From: Caenimonas sedimenti
Lineage (GTDB): Bacteria; Pseudomonadota; Gammaproteobacteria; Burkholderiales; Burkholderiaceae_C
Direction: 5' to 3'
DNA: 64,000 nucleotides
Assembly: GCF_007833165.1 (NCBI RefSeq)
Contig: NZ_VOBQ01000025.1
Coordinates: 1 to 64,000, forward strand
A model generated the notes under the pieces. The model was given only the letters and a program-made list of their open reading frames with translations, ran no database searches and was not told the DNA's origin. Positions 1-9,075 of the stretch are shown in pieces. The number at the start of each line of letters is the position of its first letter. Within the stretch, counting starts at the first letter, position 1. The position numbers and the translations under genes are program-made.

Positions 1-473
1 ATGACCATCAGGGCCAGCCGCAGACCCCAGGTCTGCAAGAGCACAGGCCGGATATAAGTCCGCAATGAACCCGCCAAGTCAAAACTTCCAATACCCGCTT
101 GCCACACGGGAGGCGTCCATATAAGTTCTGCCGGACCGGCCCCAGGCCGTACATCGCAGCGAAGCTGGAGCGAGCCGAAGGCGGAGCGCAAGCCGCCACA
201 GCATGAGCCGGGGGCGGGTGGGGGAGGGGGCGAAGGAGGGTACGGGAGGTGGAGCGGGAAAGGCGGCGTGGTGCAAGGCAACGATGGATCCCGGGTCGAG
301 CCCGGGATGACATGACGTACAGGCATACACACGTCCCGTACTGGTTTCTGTCGGTAACCATCGCCCAGAATCCGGCCGAACCCGGTGGTAGGCTTGCGGG
401 TTGCGCGCCGCGGACCCGTCCCAGAAGGCCAGGGCCGGCGACCGCGCAACGTGCCCAACCCGGGAAGGAATCC
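1..473. other. Intergenic region upstream of the efflux operon
   Basis: I see no credible gene here. Reading frames that cross the region are arginine/alanine-rich, antisense or upstream extensions of the efflux gene, with no recognisable domain. The stretch holds a full copy of a dispersed repeat (124-312) ending in a short GGATCCCGGG-type palindrome. The remaining 160 bases before the first gene are GC-rich leader with a good ribosome binding site (GGAAGGA) just before position 474. A divergent regulator of the efflux operon, if one exists, lies left of the window. Confidence 0.6.
124..312 (+). repeat. Dispersed ~190-bp repeat, copy A
   Basis: This segment runs from AGTTCTGCCGGACCGG through a stretch about a GGGGGCGGGTGGGGGAGGG core to a terminal palindrome (GGATCCCGGG...CCCGGGATGAC). 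It matches the reverse complement of 22509-22696 almost end to end with a few substitutions, and its first ~35 bases and G-rich core recur at 22668-22840 and 24428-24603. It encodes no plausible protein. It is probably a REP/MITE-like non-coding element. The match was made by eye. Confidence 0.75.
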
Positions 474-1898
474 ATGACGACTCGTTCGCGCCTGTTCGCC
501 CTCTCGGCGGCGGCCGCCGCCACGCTCTGGCTGGCCGGTTGCGCCGCCGTCGCCCGGCCGCCCGAATCGGTGGCCGCCACGGCCCCGCCCCAGTGGTACG
601 CGCCGCTGCCGCACGGCGGCACGCTGACCGACCTGAAGCAGTGGTGGCAGCAGTTCAACGACCCCTTGCTGATCGACCTGATCGAAGCCGCGCAGACGGT
701 GAGCCCGACCGTCGCCAGCGCCGGCTCGCGCATCGCCCAGGCGCGCGCCTCGCGCGTCGCGGCGGGCGCCGCGCTGCTGCCCACGTTGGACGCCACCGCG
801 GCGGCGACGCGGGGCAACGCCCAAGCCGGCGCGCCGCTGGCGACCACCTTGCAGGGCGGCCTGCAGACCGCCTGGGAAATCGACCTGTTCGGCGGCAACC
901 GTGCGGCGGCAGACGCCGCACAGGCCCGGCTGGACAGCGAACGCGCCGGCTGGCACGCGGCGCGCGTCGCCGTCGCGGCGGAAACCGCCAACAGCTATCT
1001 CAACCTGCGCACCTGCGAGCGCCAGCTCGGCGTGGTGACCAACGACGCGCGGTCGCGTGCCGAGACCGCGCGGCTGACGGCCTTGAGCGCCGAGGCCGGC
1101 TTCACCGCGCCGGCCGTCTCGGCACTGGCCCGGGCGAGCGCCGCCGAGGCGTCGGCGCGCGTCACCCAACAGCGCGCGCAATGCGAGATCGAGATCAAGG
1201 GGCTGGTCGCGCTCAGCGGACTGCCGGAGCCGCAGCTGCGGCAGAAGCTGGACGTGGCCTGGGCGGAGCCGACCGAGTTCGCGCTGGTCGCACTGGCACC
1301 CCTGCCGGCGCAGCTGCTGGTGCAACGGCCGGACGTGTACCAGTCCGAGCGGGAGGTGGCCGCGGCCAGTGCCGACGTCGGCACGGCGCGCGCGGACCGG
1401 CTGCCGCGCCTCACGCTCTCCGGCCAGGTGGGCCGGCTGGCCCTCCGTGCTGGCGGCAGCACCAACAGCATGGAGACCTGGTCGATCGGCCCGCTGGCCA
1501 TGACCATGCCGATCTTCGACGGCGGCCGGCGCGCGGCGAATGAAGACGCCGCCACGGCCCGCTACGAGGAGGCGGTGGCGCTCTACACCGCGCGCGTCCG
1601 CCAGGCCGTGCGTGAAGTCGAGGAGGCGCTGGTGGTGCTGGAAAGCGCGCGCGACCGCAGCCAGGATGCGCGCACCGCCGTCGAAGGCTACCGCGCCTCG
1701 TTCAGCGCCAGCGAGGCGCGCTACCGCAGCGGCCTGGGCAGCCTGATCGAGATGGAAGACCAGCGCCGGGTCGCGCTCGCCGCCGAGTTGGCGCTGGTGA
1801 ACCTGCAGCGTGAGCGCATCGCCGCCTGGATCGCGCTGTACCGTGCCGTGGGCGGCGGCTGGGCGCGTCCCGAAGCCATCGCGGCGGCGCCACGCTGA
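474..1898 (+). CDS. Outer membrane factor lipoprotein of RND efflux system (NodT/OprM type)
   Basis: 474 aa. It is the outer-membrane channel of a tripartite drug/solute efflux pump, extruding substrate across the outer membrane. The N-terminus is a lipoprotein signal with lipobox LAGC (Cys23), so the trimer is predicted to be acylated like OprM. The rest shows the duplicated OEP architecture: long Ala/Arg/Glu-rich helices, a WEIDLFGG motif typical of the family around residue 135, and PxFDGGRR near the start of the second repeat. The ATG at 474 was chosen because it directly precedes the signal peptide and follows GGAAGGA; upstream in-frame codons would read through repeat DNA. It is the first gene of a three-gene operon with the adaptor and the pump. 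Confidence 0.93.
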   Translation: MTTRSRLFALSAAAAATLWLAGCAAVARPPESVAATAPPQWYAPLPHGGTLTDLKQWWQQFNDPLLIDLIEAAQTVSPTVASAGSRIAQARASRVAAGAALLPTLDATAAATRGNAQAGAPLATTLQGGLQTAWEIDLFGGNRAAADAAQARLDSERAGWHAARVAVAAETANSYLNLRTCERQLGVVTNDARSRAETARLTALSAEAGFTAPAVSALARASAAEASARVTQQRAQCEIEIKGLVALSGLPEPQLRQKLDVAWAEPTEFALVALAPLPAQLLVQRPDVYQSEREVAAASADVGTARADRLPRLTLSGQVGRLALRAGGSTNSMETWSIGPLAMTMPIFDGGRRAANEDAATARYEEAVALYTARVRQAVREVEEALVVLESARDRSQDARTAVEGYRASFSASEARYRSGLGSLIEMEDQRRVALAAELALVNLQRERIAAWIALYRAVGGGWARPEAIAAAPR

Positions 1899-1947
1899 CC
1901 CCGCGCCCGCGCGCGCCAAGCCAATGCACCCAACAAGAAGAATGAGG

Positions 1948-3150
1948 ATGAGAAACGTGACCCATGCCGCCCGCCTGTCCCTCGCCGTCCTGGCCTTGCT
2001 GCTGGCCGGTTGTGGCGACAAGGCCCCCGAGGAAAAGAAGGCCGCCACGGCCAAGCCCGCGCTCACGGTGTCGCTCACCACGCCGCAGCAAAGCATGCTG
2101 CCGGTGACGCTGGCCGCCAACGGCAACCTGGCCGCCTGGCAGGAGGCCAGCGTGGGCGCCGAGACCGCCGGCCTGCGCCTGGCCGAGGTGCTGGTGAACG
2201 TGGGCGATCGCGTGCAGCAGGGCCAGGTGCTGGCGCGCTTCGCCACCGACACGCTGCGCGCCGAAAGTGCGCAGGCCCAGGCGAGCCTGGCGGAAGCCGA
2301 AGCGAACGCCGCGGAGGCCGCCAACAACGCGGCCCGCGCGCGCACCTTGCAGACCACCGGCGCGATGAGCGCTTCGCAGATCAACCAGTACCTCACCGCC
2401 GAAAAGACGGCGCAGGCCCGCGTGGAGGCGGCGCGCGCGCTGCTGAACGCGCAGCAGGTCCGCCTGAACCAGAGCGCCGTGCGCGCGCCCGACGACGGCG
2501 TGATCTCGGCCCGCACGGCCACCGTGGGCGCCGTGGTCGGCAACGGCACCGAACTGTTCCGCCTGATCCGCAAGGGCCGGCTCGAATGGCGCGCCGAGGT
2601 CACGTCGGCGGAACTGGGCCGCATCACCACCGGCACCACGGCCATCGTCACCGCCGCCAGCGGTGCGCGCCTGGCCGGGCGCGTGCGCACGATCGGCCCC
2701 ACGGTGGATGCGCAGAACCGCACCGCGCTGGTTTACGTGGACGTCAGCCCGTTGCCCGGTGGCGCGTCCGGCAGCGCACGCGCCGGCATGTTCGCCCGCG
2801 GCGAATTCGACCTGGGCGCGCAGCCGGCCCTGACCATCCCGCAGCAATCGGTGGTGGTGCGCGAAGGCTTCAACTACGTGTTCCGCGTGAATCCGGACAA
2901 CCGGGTGAGCCAGGTGAAGATCCAGACCGGCCGCATTGCCGGCGACCGCGTCGAGGTCCAGTCCGGCCTGACAGCCGACATGCGGCTGGTGGCCAGCGGC
3001 GGCGGCTTCCTGAACGACGGCGACCTGGTGCGCGTCGTCGCGGCCGGCGCACCGGCGGCAGGCACGGTGACGCCTGCGGGGTCCGCTTCCGCGCCGGCGT
3101 CGCCCGCCGCATCGGCCGCTGCCTCGGCCCCCGCCTCCGCCCGGAAGTAG
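1948..3150 (+). CDS. RND efflux periplasmic adaptor subunit (membrane fusion protein)
   Basis: About 400 aa. It bridges the inner-membrane pump and the outer-membrane channel. It has a lipoprotein signal with LLAGC (Cys22 from this start), then the usual order: a barrel/lipoyl half, an Ala/Glu-rich helical hairpin (roughly residues 95-165), the second lipoyl half (RAPDDGVIS motif) and beta-barrel plus membrane-proximal domains. The C-terminus is a low-complexity Ala/Ser/Pro tail. Start choice is uncertain among ATGs at 1924, 1942 and 1948; 1948 has AGAAG at a reasonable distance and gives a compact signal peptide. It lies 49 bp after the outer membrane factor and 6 bp before the pump. Confidence 0.92.
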   Translation: MRNVTHAARLSLAVLALLLAGCGDKAPEEKKAATAKPALTVSLTTPQQSMLPVTLAANGNLAAWQEASVGAETAGLRLAEVLVNVGDRVQQGQVLARFATDTLRAESAQAQASLAEAEANAAEAANNAARARTLQTTGAMSASQINQYLTAEKTAQARVEAARALLNAQQVRLNQSAVRAPDDGVISARTATVGAVVGNGTELFRLIRKGRLEWRAEVTSAELGRITTGTTAIVTAASGARLAGRVRTIGPTVDAQNRTALVYVDVSPLPGGASGSARAGMFARGEFDLGAQPALTIPQQSVVVREGFNYVFRVNPDNRVSQVKIQTGRIAGDRVEVQSGLTADMRLVASGGGFLNDGDLVRVVAAGAPAAGTVTPAGSASAPASPAASAAASAPASARK

Positions 3151-3156
3151 CCCGCC

Positions 3157-6100
3157 ATGATGAACGTCTCGTCCTGGTCGATCAAGAACCCCATCCCGGC
3201 GGTGATGCTGTTCGTGCTGCTCACCTTCGGCGGCCTGATCTCCTTCAACCTGATGAAGGTGCAGAACTTCCCCGACATCGACCTGCCCACCATCAACGTG
3301 ACGGCCTCGCTGCCGGGCGCGGCGCCGGCGCAGCTGGAGACCGACGTCGCGCGCAAGCTCGAGAACTCCATCGCCACGGTCCAGGGGCTCAAGCACATCT
3401 ACACCAAGGTGCAGGACGGCGTCGTCACCATCACGGCGGAATTCCGGCTGGAGAAGCCGACGCAGGAAGCCGTGGACGACGTGCGCTCCGCGGTTGCACG
3501 CGTCCGTGCGGACCTGCCATCGGACCTGCGCGACCCCATCGTCACGAAGCTGGAGCTGGCCGGCCAGCCGGTGCTGGCCTTCACCGTCGCGTCGAAGCGC
3601 ATGGACGAGGAGGCGCTGTCCTGGTTCGTCGACAACGAGATCTCCCGCAAGCTGCTGGCGGTGCGCGGCGTCGGCGCCGTCAACCGGGTCGGCGGCGTCA
3701 GCCGCGAGATCCGGGTCGCGGTCGATCCGGCCCGCCTGCAGGCCCTGGGCGCGACCGCTGCCGACATCTCGCGCCAGCTGCGCCTGGTGCAGACCGAGAG
3801 CGCGGGCGGCCGCACCGACGTGGGCGGCGGAGAACAGCCGGTGCGCACGCTCGCCACTGTGAAGAGCGCGCGCGAGATCGGGCTGCTCGAGATCGCGATT
3901 GCCGGGGGGCGCAGCATCAAGCTGGACGACGTTGCGGTGATCAGCGACACCATCGCCGAGCCGCGCGCCGCAGCGCTGCTCAACGGCAAACCGGTGGTCG
4001 GCTTCGAGGTGGCCCGCAGCAAGGGCGAGAGCGAAGTGGCCGTGGGCGCCGCGGTCCGCAAGGCGCTGGAGGAACTGAAGGCGGCGCACCCGGACATCGA
4101 GCTCACCCAGGCCTTCGACTTCGTGACACCGGTGGAAGAGGAATACGACGGCTCGCTGCACCTGCTGTACGAAGGCGCCATCCTCGCCGTGCTGGTCGTC
4201 TGGCTGTTCCTGCGCGACTGGCGTGCCACGTTCGTCTCGGCCATCGCGCTGCCGATGTCCGTGATCCCCGCCTTCATCGGCATGTACCTGCTGGGGTTCT
4301 CGGTCAACGTGATCACGCTGCTGGCGCTGTCGCTGGTGGTGGGCATCCTGGTGGACGACGCCATCGTGGAGGTGGAGAACATCGTGCGTCACCTGCGCAT
4401 GGGCAAGACGCCCTACCAGGCGGCGATGGAGGCGGCCGACGAGATCGGGCTGGCGGTGATCGCCACCACGTTCACGCTGATCGCCGTGTTCCTGCCCACC
4501 GCGTTCATGAGCGGCGTGGCCGGCAAGTTCTTCAAGCAGTTCGGCTGGACGGCATCGCTCGCCGTCGCGGCCTCGCTCCTGGTCGCGCGCGTGCTGACGC
4601 CGATGATGGCCGCCTACATGCTCAAGCCCATCGTGGACAAGAAGCACGAGGACGCCGGCTGGATGAAGGTCTACATGCGCATGGTGAACTGGAGCATGAA
4701 GCACCGCGTGAAGACCATGGTGCTGGCGACGCTGTTCTTCTTCGGCTCTGTCGCGCTGATCCCGCTGCTGCCCACGGGCTTCATCCCGCCGGACGACAAC
4801 TCGCAGACCCAGGTGTACCTGGAACTGCCGCCCGGCTCCACGCTGGCGCAGACCCGTGCCATCGCCGAACAGGCCCGCCTGGCCCTGATGAAGGTGGAGC
4901 ACGTGAAGAGCGTGTACACCACCATCGGCGCGGGCAGCGCCGGCACCGACCCCTTCGCGCCCTCCGGCGCGGCCGAGGCGCGCAAGGCCACGCTGACGGT
5001 CCTGCTCACGGATCGTGGCGACCGGCCGCGCAAGCAGGGCATCGAGAACAAGATCCGCACGGCGCTGGAGCCGCTGCCCGGCGTGCGCAGCAAGGTCGGC
5101 CTCGGTGGTTCGGGCGAGAAATACATCCTGGTGCTCACCGGCGAGGACCCGCAGGCGCTGCAGACCGCGGCGCTCGCCGTCGAGAAGGACTTGCGCACCA
5201 TCCCCGGCCTGGGCCAGGTGGCATCCACCGCCAGCCTGATCCGCCCCGAGATCGCGGTGCGGCCCGACTTCGCACGCGCCGCCGACCTGGGCGTGACCAG
5301 TGCGGCCATCGGCGAGACCCTGCGCATCGCGACGGCCGGCGACTACGACACCAACCTGCCCAAGCTGAACCTCTCGCAGCGCCAGGTGCCCATCGTCGTG
5401 AAGCTGGACGAGGAGGCCCGCAAGGACTTGCGCGTGCTGGAGCGCCTGGCCGTCCCCGGCACCCGCGGCCCGGTGATGCTGGGCCAGGTGGCCACGCTGG
5501 AACTCACGGGCGGGCCGGCGGTGATCGACCGTTACGACCGCTCGCGCAACATCAACTTCGAGATCGAGCTGTCGGGCCTGCCGCTGGGCGACGTGGCGGC
5601 GGCGGTGCAGCAACTGCCTTCGATCAAGAACCTGCCGCCGGGCGTGAAGGTGGTGGAAGTGGGCGACGCCGAGGTGATGGGCGAACTCTTCGCCAGCTTC
5701 GGGCTGGCCATGCTCACCGGCGTCCTGTGCATCTACATCGTGCTGGTGCTGCTGTTCAAGGACTTCCTGCACCCGGTGACCATCCTGAGCGCGCTGCCGC
5801 TGTCGCTGGGCGGTGCCTTCGTGGGCCTGCTGATCGCGCAGAAGAGCTTCTCGATGCCGTCACTGATCGGCCTGATCATGCTGATGGGGATCGCGACCAA
5901 GAACTCGATCCTGCTGGTGGAATACGCGATCGTCGCGCGGCGTGACCAGGGCATGTCGCGTTTCGACGCGCTGCTGGATGCCTGCCACAAGCGCGCGCGG
6001 CCCATCGTCATGACCACCATCGCCATGGCGGCCGGCATGCTGCCCATCGCCATCGGCTTCGGCACGGCCGACCCGAGCTTCCGCTCGCCGATGTCGATCG

Positions 6101-6273
6101 CGGTGATCGGGGGGTTGGTGACGTCGACGCTGTTGTCGCTGCTGGTGGTGCCGGTGGTCTTCCTGTACCTGGACGACCTGGAGCACTTCATCCAGCGGAT
6201 GGCGGGCAAGTTGCGGCGCCAGCCCAAGGCGCCGCCGCCCGCGGTCGCGGCCGCCGCGACGCGGCCGGACTAG
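3157..6273 (+). CDS. RND efflux transporter permease (AcrB/HAE1-type)
   Basis: 1038 aa, the usual length for a proton-driven HAE-type RND pump. It begins with the family pattern of a short cytoplasmic helix followed by TM1 (SIKNPIPAVMLF), then a large periplasmic porter domain (GAAPAQLETDVARKLE), TM2-6 including the LVVGILVDDAIVEVENI segment with the proton-relay aspartates, a second porter loop and TM8-12 ending in a charged tail. The substrate cannot be read from sequence. It is translated in the same operon as the adaptor, with 6 bp between them. The two ATGs at 3157 and 3160 are equally possible starts. Confidence 0.94.
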   Translation: MMNVSSWSIKNPIPAVMLFVLLTFGGLISFNLMKVQNFPDIDLPTINVTASLPGAAPAQLETDVARKLENSIATVQGLKHIYTKVQDGVVTITAEFRLEKPTQEAVDDVRSAVARVRADLPSDLRDPIVTKLELAGQPVLAFTVASKRMDEEALSWFVDNEISRKLLAVRGVGAVNRVGGVSREIRVAVDPARLQALGATAADISRQLRLVQTESAGGRTDVGGGEQPVRTLATVKSAREIGLLEIAIAGGRSIKLDDVAVISDTIAEPRAAALLNGKPVVGFEVARSKGESEVAVGAAVRKALEELKAAHPDIELTQAFDFVTPVEEEYDGSLHLLYEGAILAVLVVWLFLRDWRATFVSAIALPMSVIPAFIGMYLLGFSVNVITLLALSLVVGILVDDAIVEVENIVRHLRMGKTPYQAAMEAADEIGLAVIATTFTLIAVFLPTAFMSGVAGKFFKQFGWTASLAVAASLLVARVLTPMMAAYMLKPIVDKKHEDAGWMKVYMRMVNWSMKHRVKTMVLATLFFFGSVALIPLLPTGFIPPDDNSQTQVYLELPPGSTLAQTRAIAEQARLALMKVEHVKSVYTTIGAGSAGTDPFAPSGAAEARKATLTVLLTDRGDRPRKQGIENKIRTALEPLPGVRSKVGLGGSGEKYILVLTGEDPQALQTAALAVEKDLRTIPGLGQVASTASLIRPEIAVRPDFARAADLGVTSAAIGETLRIATAGDYDTNLPKLNLSQRQVPIVVKLDEEARKDLRVLERLAVPGTRGPVMLGQVATLELTGGPAVIDRYDRSRNINFEIELSGLPLGDVAAAVQQLPSIKNLPPGVKVVEVGDAEVMGELFASFGLAMLTGVLCIYIVLVLLFKDFLHPVTILSALPLSLGGAFVGLLIAQKSFSMPSLIGLIMLMGIATKNSILLVEYAIVARRDQGMSRFDALLDACHKRARPIVMTTIAMAAGMLPIAIGFGTADPSFRSPMSIAVIGGLVTSTLLSLLVVPVVFLYLDDLEHFIQRMAGKLRRQPKAPPPAVAAAATRPD

Positions 6274-6283
6274 GCGCGACGGC

Positions 6284-6949
6284 TCAGGCCCGGCGGGACC
6301 GCGTGCTGTCGGCCGGCACCGTGCTGTCCGGCAGCTCGAGGGCTTCGCCGGTGCGCTTGGGCGCCGAGTGCGGCACGATGTCCGAGATGTAGACCCGGTC
6401 CTTCACGTTGGGCGTGGAGACCTGCTCCAGTTCTTCGCCCATCGTGCGATTGAGCTGCGACAGCATGTGCATGCGCTTGTTGGAGTCGCGCAGCCGCTGG
6501 CTGACCGTGCGCAGGATCGACAGCAGCATCTTGCAGCCCAGCGCCGGCGATTCCTTGGCGAGGCGGTTGAACTGCGTCTGGCTCAGCGTGGCCAGGCCCA
6601 TGTCGGTGGCGGCCGTGACCGTGGCCGAACGCGCGCCGTTGTCGAGGATGCCCTGCTCGCCGATCAGGTCGCCCTCGCCGAGCACCTTCAGCATGATCGA
6701 CTCGCCGTGGCCCGAGCCCTGGGTTTCGACGGTGGCCTCGCCCTCGAGGATGAGCGCCATGAAGCTGGCGTTCTTCTGGCCTTCGTGGAACAGCACCGCC
6801 CCGGCTTTCACCTTCTGCGGCCGCATGTGTTCGACCAGGGCCACGCCCTCGGTCTGGTTCAACATCGCGAAGAGTTCGTGCGAACGCACCAGGTAGGCCA
6901 CGTCGCGGTGGCTCCATTCGCGTTCAGCTTTGCGGAAGAAGAGGGCCAT
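6284..6949 (-). CDS. Cyclic nucleotide-binding domain protein without output domain (paralog 1)
   Basis: 221 aa. A single Crp-like cNMP-binding beta-roll occupies about residues 40-150. The phosphate-binding cassette region reads GEQGILDNGARSATVTA, which keeps the GE and RSAT signature of cyclic-nucleotide binders. A helix follows (LLSILRTVSQRLRDSNKRM), resembling the Crp dimerisation helix, but no helix-turn-helix DNA-binding domain is present; the C-terminus is a polar tail. It may act by protein-protein interaction. It is adjacent to a same-strand paralog (7002-7658) and converges on the efflux pump gene. Ligand binding is inferred from family; whether cAMP or c-di-GMP binds is unknown. 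Confidence 0.82.
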   Translation of the reverse strand: MALFFRKAEREWSHRDVAYLVRSHELFAMLNQTEGVALVEHMRPQKVKAGAVLFHEGQKNASFMALILEGEATVETQGSGHGESIMLKVLGEGDLIGEQGILDNGARSATVTAATDMGLATLSQTQFNRLAKESPALGCKMLLSILRTVSQRLRDSNKRMHMLSQLNRTMGEELEQVSTPNVKDRVYISDIVPHSAPKRTGEALELPDSTVPADSTRSRRA

Positions 6950-7001
6950 GCCCGATGTTCGCCACCCGGCGGGGCGGCGTCAATGCCGATTACCTTGCTT
7001 C

Positions 7002-7658
7002 CTAGAGCTTTTGGGGCGGCTCCGTCGGCTCCGGCGGGGGGTCGAAGAAGGAGGAAGTGAGCTCGAGCGGCTTGGCGTCCAGGAAGACCGCCTTGGGCCG
7101 CGATGAAATCTCCAGGTCGAGCTCCTTCTTCAGCTTTCGGTTGCTGTCTTCCAACACGTGCGTGCGCTGGTTGGCTTCCCACAGCCGCGTGGTCACGGTG
7201 CGCAACATCGAGATGAGGATGGTGCAGCCGAGCGCCGGCTTGGCCTTGACCAGCTTGTCGAAGCGCGCGGAGTCGATCGACGCGAGCATCAGGTCGGTGC
7301 GCGCGGTGACTGTGGCCGAGCGTGGTGTTTCGTGGATGATGCCCTGCTCGCCGACCAGGTCGCCTTCCTTCAGGATGCCCAGCTGCACGGGCGCGCCCAG
7401 GCCCTGCCCCTCGGTCTCGGCCTTGGCCTCCCCGTCGAGGATGATCGCCATGAAGTTCTGGCTCTCGTCGCTGCGGCCTTCGCGAAACAGCACCTTGCCC
7501 GCTTCCAGTCGCATCGGGTGCATGTGCTGCACGAGCACGACGGCGTCCGCTTCGCTGAGCATCCGGAAGCGCTCGTGGCGGCGCACCAGCCGGGCGACGT
7601 CGTTGATGCTCCATTCGCGCTTGAAGGTGGCGTTGATGGAGGTGAAGAGTTCAAGCAT
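7002..7658 (-). CDS. Cyclic nucleotide-binding domain protein without output domain (paralog 2)
   Basis: 218 aa, clearly homologous along its length to the neighbour at 6284-6949: the same N-terminal pattern (REWSINDVARLVRRHERF), a cNMP-binding fold with GEQGIIHETPRSATVTAR, and the same post-barrel helix (ISMLRTVTTRLWEANQRT). It too lacks a DNA-binding domain. The C-terminus is Pro-rich. Tandem duplication is the simplest origin. It lies 4 bp after the heptose-phosphate adenylyltransferase gene on the same strand, so it is probably co-transcribed with it. Confidence 0.82.
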   Translation of the reverse strand: MLELFTSINATFKREWSINDVARLVRRHERFRMLSEADAVVLVQHMHPMRLEAGKVLFREGRSDESQNFMAIILDGEAKAETEGQGLGAPVQLGILKEGDLVGEQGIIHETPRSATVTARTDLMLASIDSARFDKLVKAKPALGCTILISMLRTVTTRLWEANQRTHVLEDSNRKLKKELDLEISSRPKAVFLDAKPLELTSSFFDPPPEPTEPPQKL

Positions 7659-7661
7659 GCC

Positions 7662-8165
7662 TTACTCCTTGTCGCCCTTGTCGGCGAAACGGCGGATGCG
7701 CTGCACCAGCGCGGTCGTGGAATAGCCCTCGACGAACGGGATTGCCAGGGCGCGGCCGCCCTGCGCTTCGATGACCCGCGTTTCCTCGAGCATCCGCATA
7801 TCGTAATCCCCTCCCTTCACGTACACCTGCGGGCGCAGTTCGGCGAGCAACGCCACCGGCGTGTCTTCGTCGAACCAGGTGACAAGGTTCACGGATTCCA
7901 GCGCCGCGATGACGATGGCGCGTTCGGCCTCGCCGTTCAGCGGCCGGTCCGGCCCCTTGCCGAGCCGGCGCGCCGAGGCGTCGGTGTTCAGGGCCACCAC
8001 GAGCGAGGCGCCGAGCGCGCGCGCCTCGGCGAGGTAGGTCACGTGGCCGCGGTGCAGGACGTCGAAGACACCGTTGGTGAAAACCACCGGGCCCGGCAGC
8101 GCCGCCACGGCCGCGGCCGCCTGGTCGCGCGCGACGATCTTGGCCAGGAACGCGGGTTCGCCCAC
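7662..8165 (-). CDS. rfaE2: D-glycero-beta-D-manno-heptose 1-phosphate adenylyltransferase
   Basis: 167 aa. It transfers AMP from ATP to heptose-1-phosphate, giving ADP-heptose for the lipopolysaccharide inner core. The nucleotidyltransferase signature is intact: TNGVFDVLHRGHVTYL with the HxGH motif near residue 40, NTDASARRLGKGPDRP, and the VKGGDY segment. The protein is the stand-alone C-terminal half of the E. coli HldE fusion; the kinase half is not in this window. The start is GTG at 8165, only 7 bp downstream of the ferritin-like gene, suggesting an operon with it and with the two cNMP-binding genes. Confidence 0.93.
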   Translation of the reverse strand: MGEPAFLAKIVARDQAAAAVAALPGPVVFTNGVFDVLHRGHVTYLAEARALGASLVVALNTDASARRLGKGPDRPLNGEAERAIVIAALESVNLVTWFDEDTPVALLAELRPQVYVKGGDYDMRMLEETRVIEAQGGRALAIPFVEGYSTTALVQRIRRFADKGDKE

Positions 8166-8172
8166 GCGTGCT

Positions 8173-9042
8173 TCAGGCCGCGCCGGGCTTCGGCGCCCCG
8201 GTGCCGGGCAGGACCAGGCTGGCCTGCAGTTCCTTGCGGTAGCGATTGAGTTCCTGGACGCTCTTGAAGCTGCGGTCCATCAGCAGGCTCATGTTGTGCA
8301 GGATGCGCTCGACGACCTTCCCCTCCCAGGCCTGGTCGAAATTGATCTGCTGGTCCAGCCAGTGCTCCAGCCATTCCGGGTTGGGCAGGCGCGACTGGAT
8401 GGTGTCGCGCGGGAACAGCGCCTTGTTCACGTGCAGGTTGGTCGGGTGCAGGGCCTGCGCCGTGCGGCGCGCGCTCGCCATCAGCACGCCCACCTTGGCG
8501 AACGCCGCCTTGGCCTCGTTGCCGAAGTTGTTGATGGCGCGCTTCATGTAGCGCAGGTAGGCGCCGCCGTGCCGCGCCTCGTCCTGCGACAGGGTCGTGT
8601 AGATGTGCTTGATCACCGGCTCGCTGTGCCATTCGGCGGCGCGGCGGTACCAGTGGTTCAAGCGGATCTCGCCGCAGAAGTGCAGCATCAGCGTCTCGAG
8701 CGCGGGCGCCGGCTCGAACTCGAAGCGGACCTCGTGCAGCTCCTGTTCGGTGGGCATCAGCTCGGGACGGAAGCGGCGCAGGTACTCGATCAGCACCAGG
8801 GAGTGCTTCTGCTCCTCGAAGAACCAGATCGACATGAAGGCCGAGAAGTCGCTGTCGTTCTTGTTGTCGCGCAGGAACATCTCGGTCGCCGGCAGGGCCG
8901 ACCACTCGGTGATGGCGTTCATCTTGACCGTCTGGGCCTGTTCGTCCGACAGCAGCGTGCGGTCGAACCGGTCCCATGGGATGTCCTTGTCCATGTCCCA
9001 GCGGACGGACTCGAGCTGCTTGAACAATTCGGGATACAGCAT
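8173..9042 (-). CDS. Ferritin-like di-iron protein (acyl-ACP desaturase-related)
   Basis: 289 aa, all-helical. Two carboxylate/histidine pairs typical of a di-iron site are visible: EEQKH in the helix FFEEQKHSLVL and DEARH in LSQDEARHGGAYL, with an upstream Glu in TEWSALPATEMFL as a further ligand candidate. This spacing fits the ferritin-like superfamily that includes soluble fatty-acid desaturases and related oxygenases. The actual substrate is unknown. It is the first gene of a minus-strand set with rfaE2 and the cNMP-binding proteins, and it ends next to a light-sensing regulator. Confidence 0.75.
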   Translation of the reverse strand: MLYPELFKQLESVRWDMDKDIPWDRFDRTLLSDEQAQTVKMNAITEWSALPATEMFLRDNKNDSDFSAFMSIWFFEEQKHSLVLIEYLRRFRPELMPTEQELHEVRFEFEPAPALETLMLHFCGEIRLNHWYRRAAEWHSEPVIKHIYTTLSQDEARHGGAYLRYMKRAINNFGNEAKAAFAKVGVLMASARRTAQALHPTNLHVNKALFPRDTIQSRLPNPEWLEHWLDQQINFDQAWEGKVVERILHNMSLLMDRSFKSVQELNRYRKELQASLVLPGTGAPKPGAA

Positions 9043-9075
9043 GGGCGGGCCTTTCTGCTTCTTCTGGCCTCGATT

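Noticed and set aside
1-120. Divergent regulator start at the left window edge
   Set aside because: A TTGACT/TATATC-like pair can be seen on the minus strand, but spacing is 19-20 bp and no coding sequence can be followed beyond the edge.
1702-5772. Very long antisense frame (1356 codons) across the efflux adaptor and pump genes
   Set aside because: It is the complement of two clear RND genes; Arg/Gln/His-rich composition and no domain match mark it as a high-GC artefact.
2010-5945. Plus-strand 1311-codon frame overlapping the efflux genes in another phase
   Set aside because: Arg/Gly/Ala-rich shadow of the adaptor and pump coding sequence; no start signal or family pattern.
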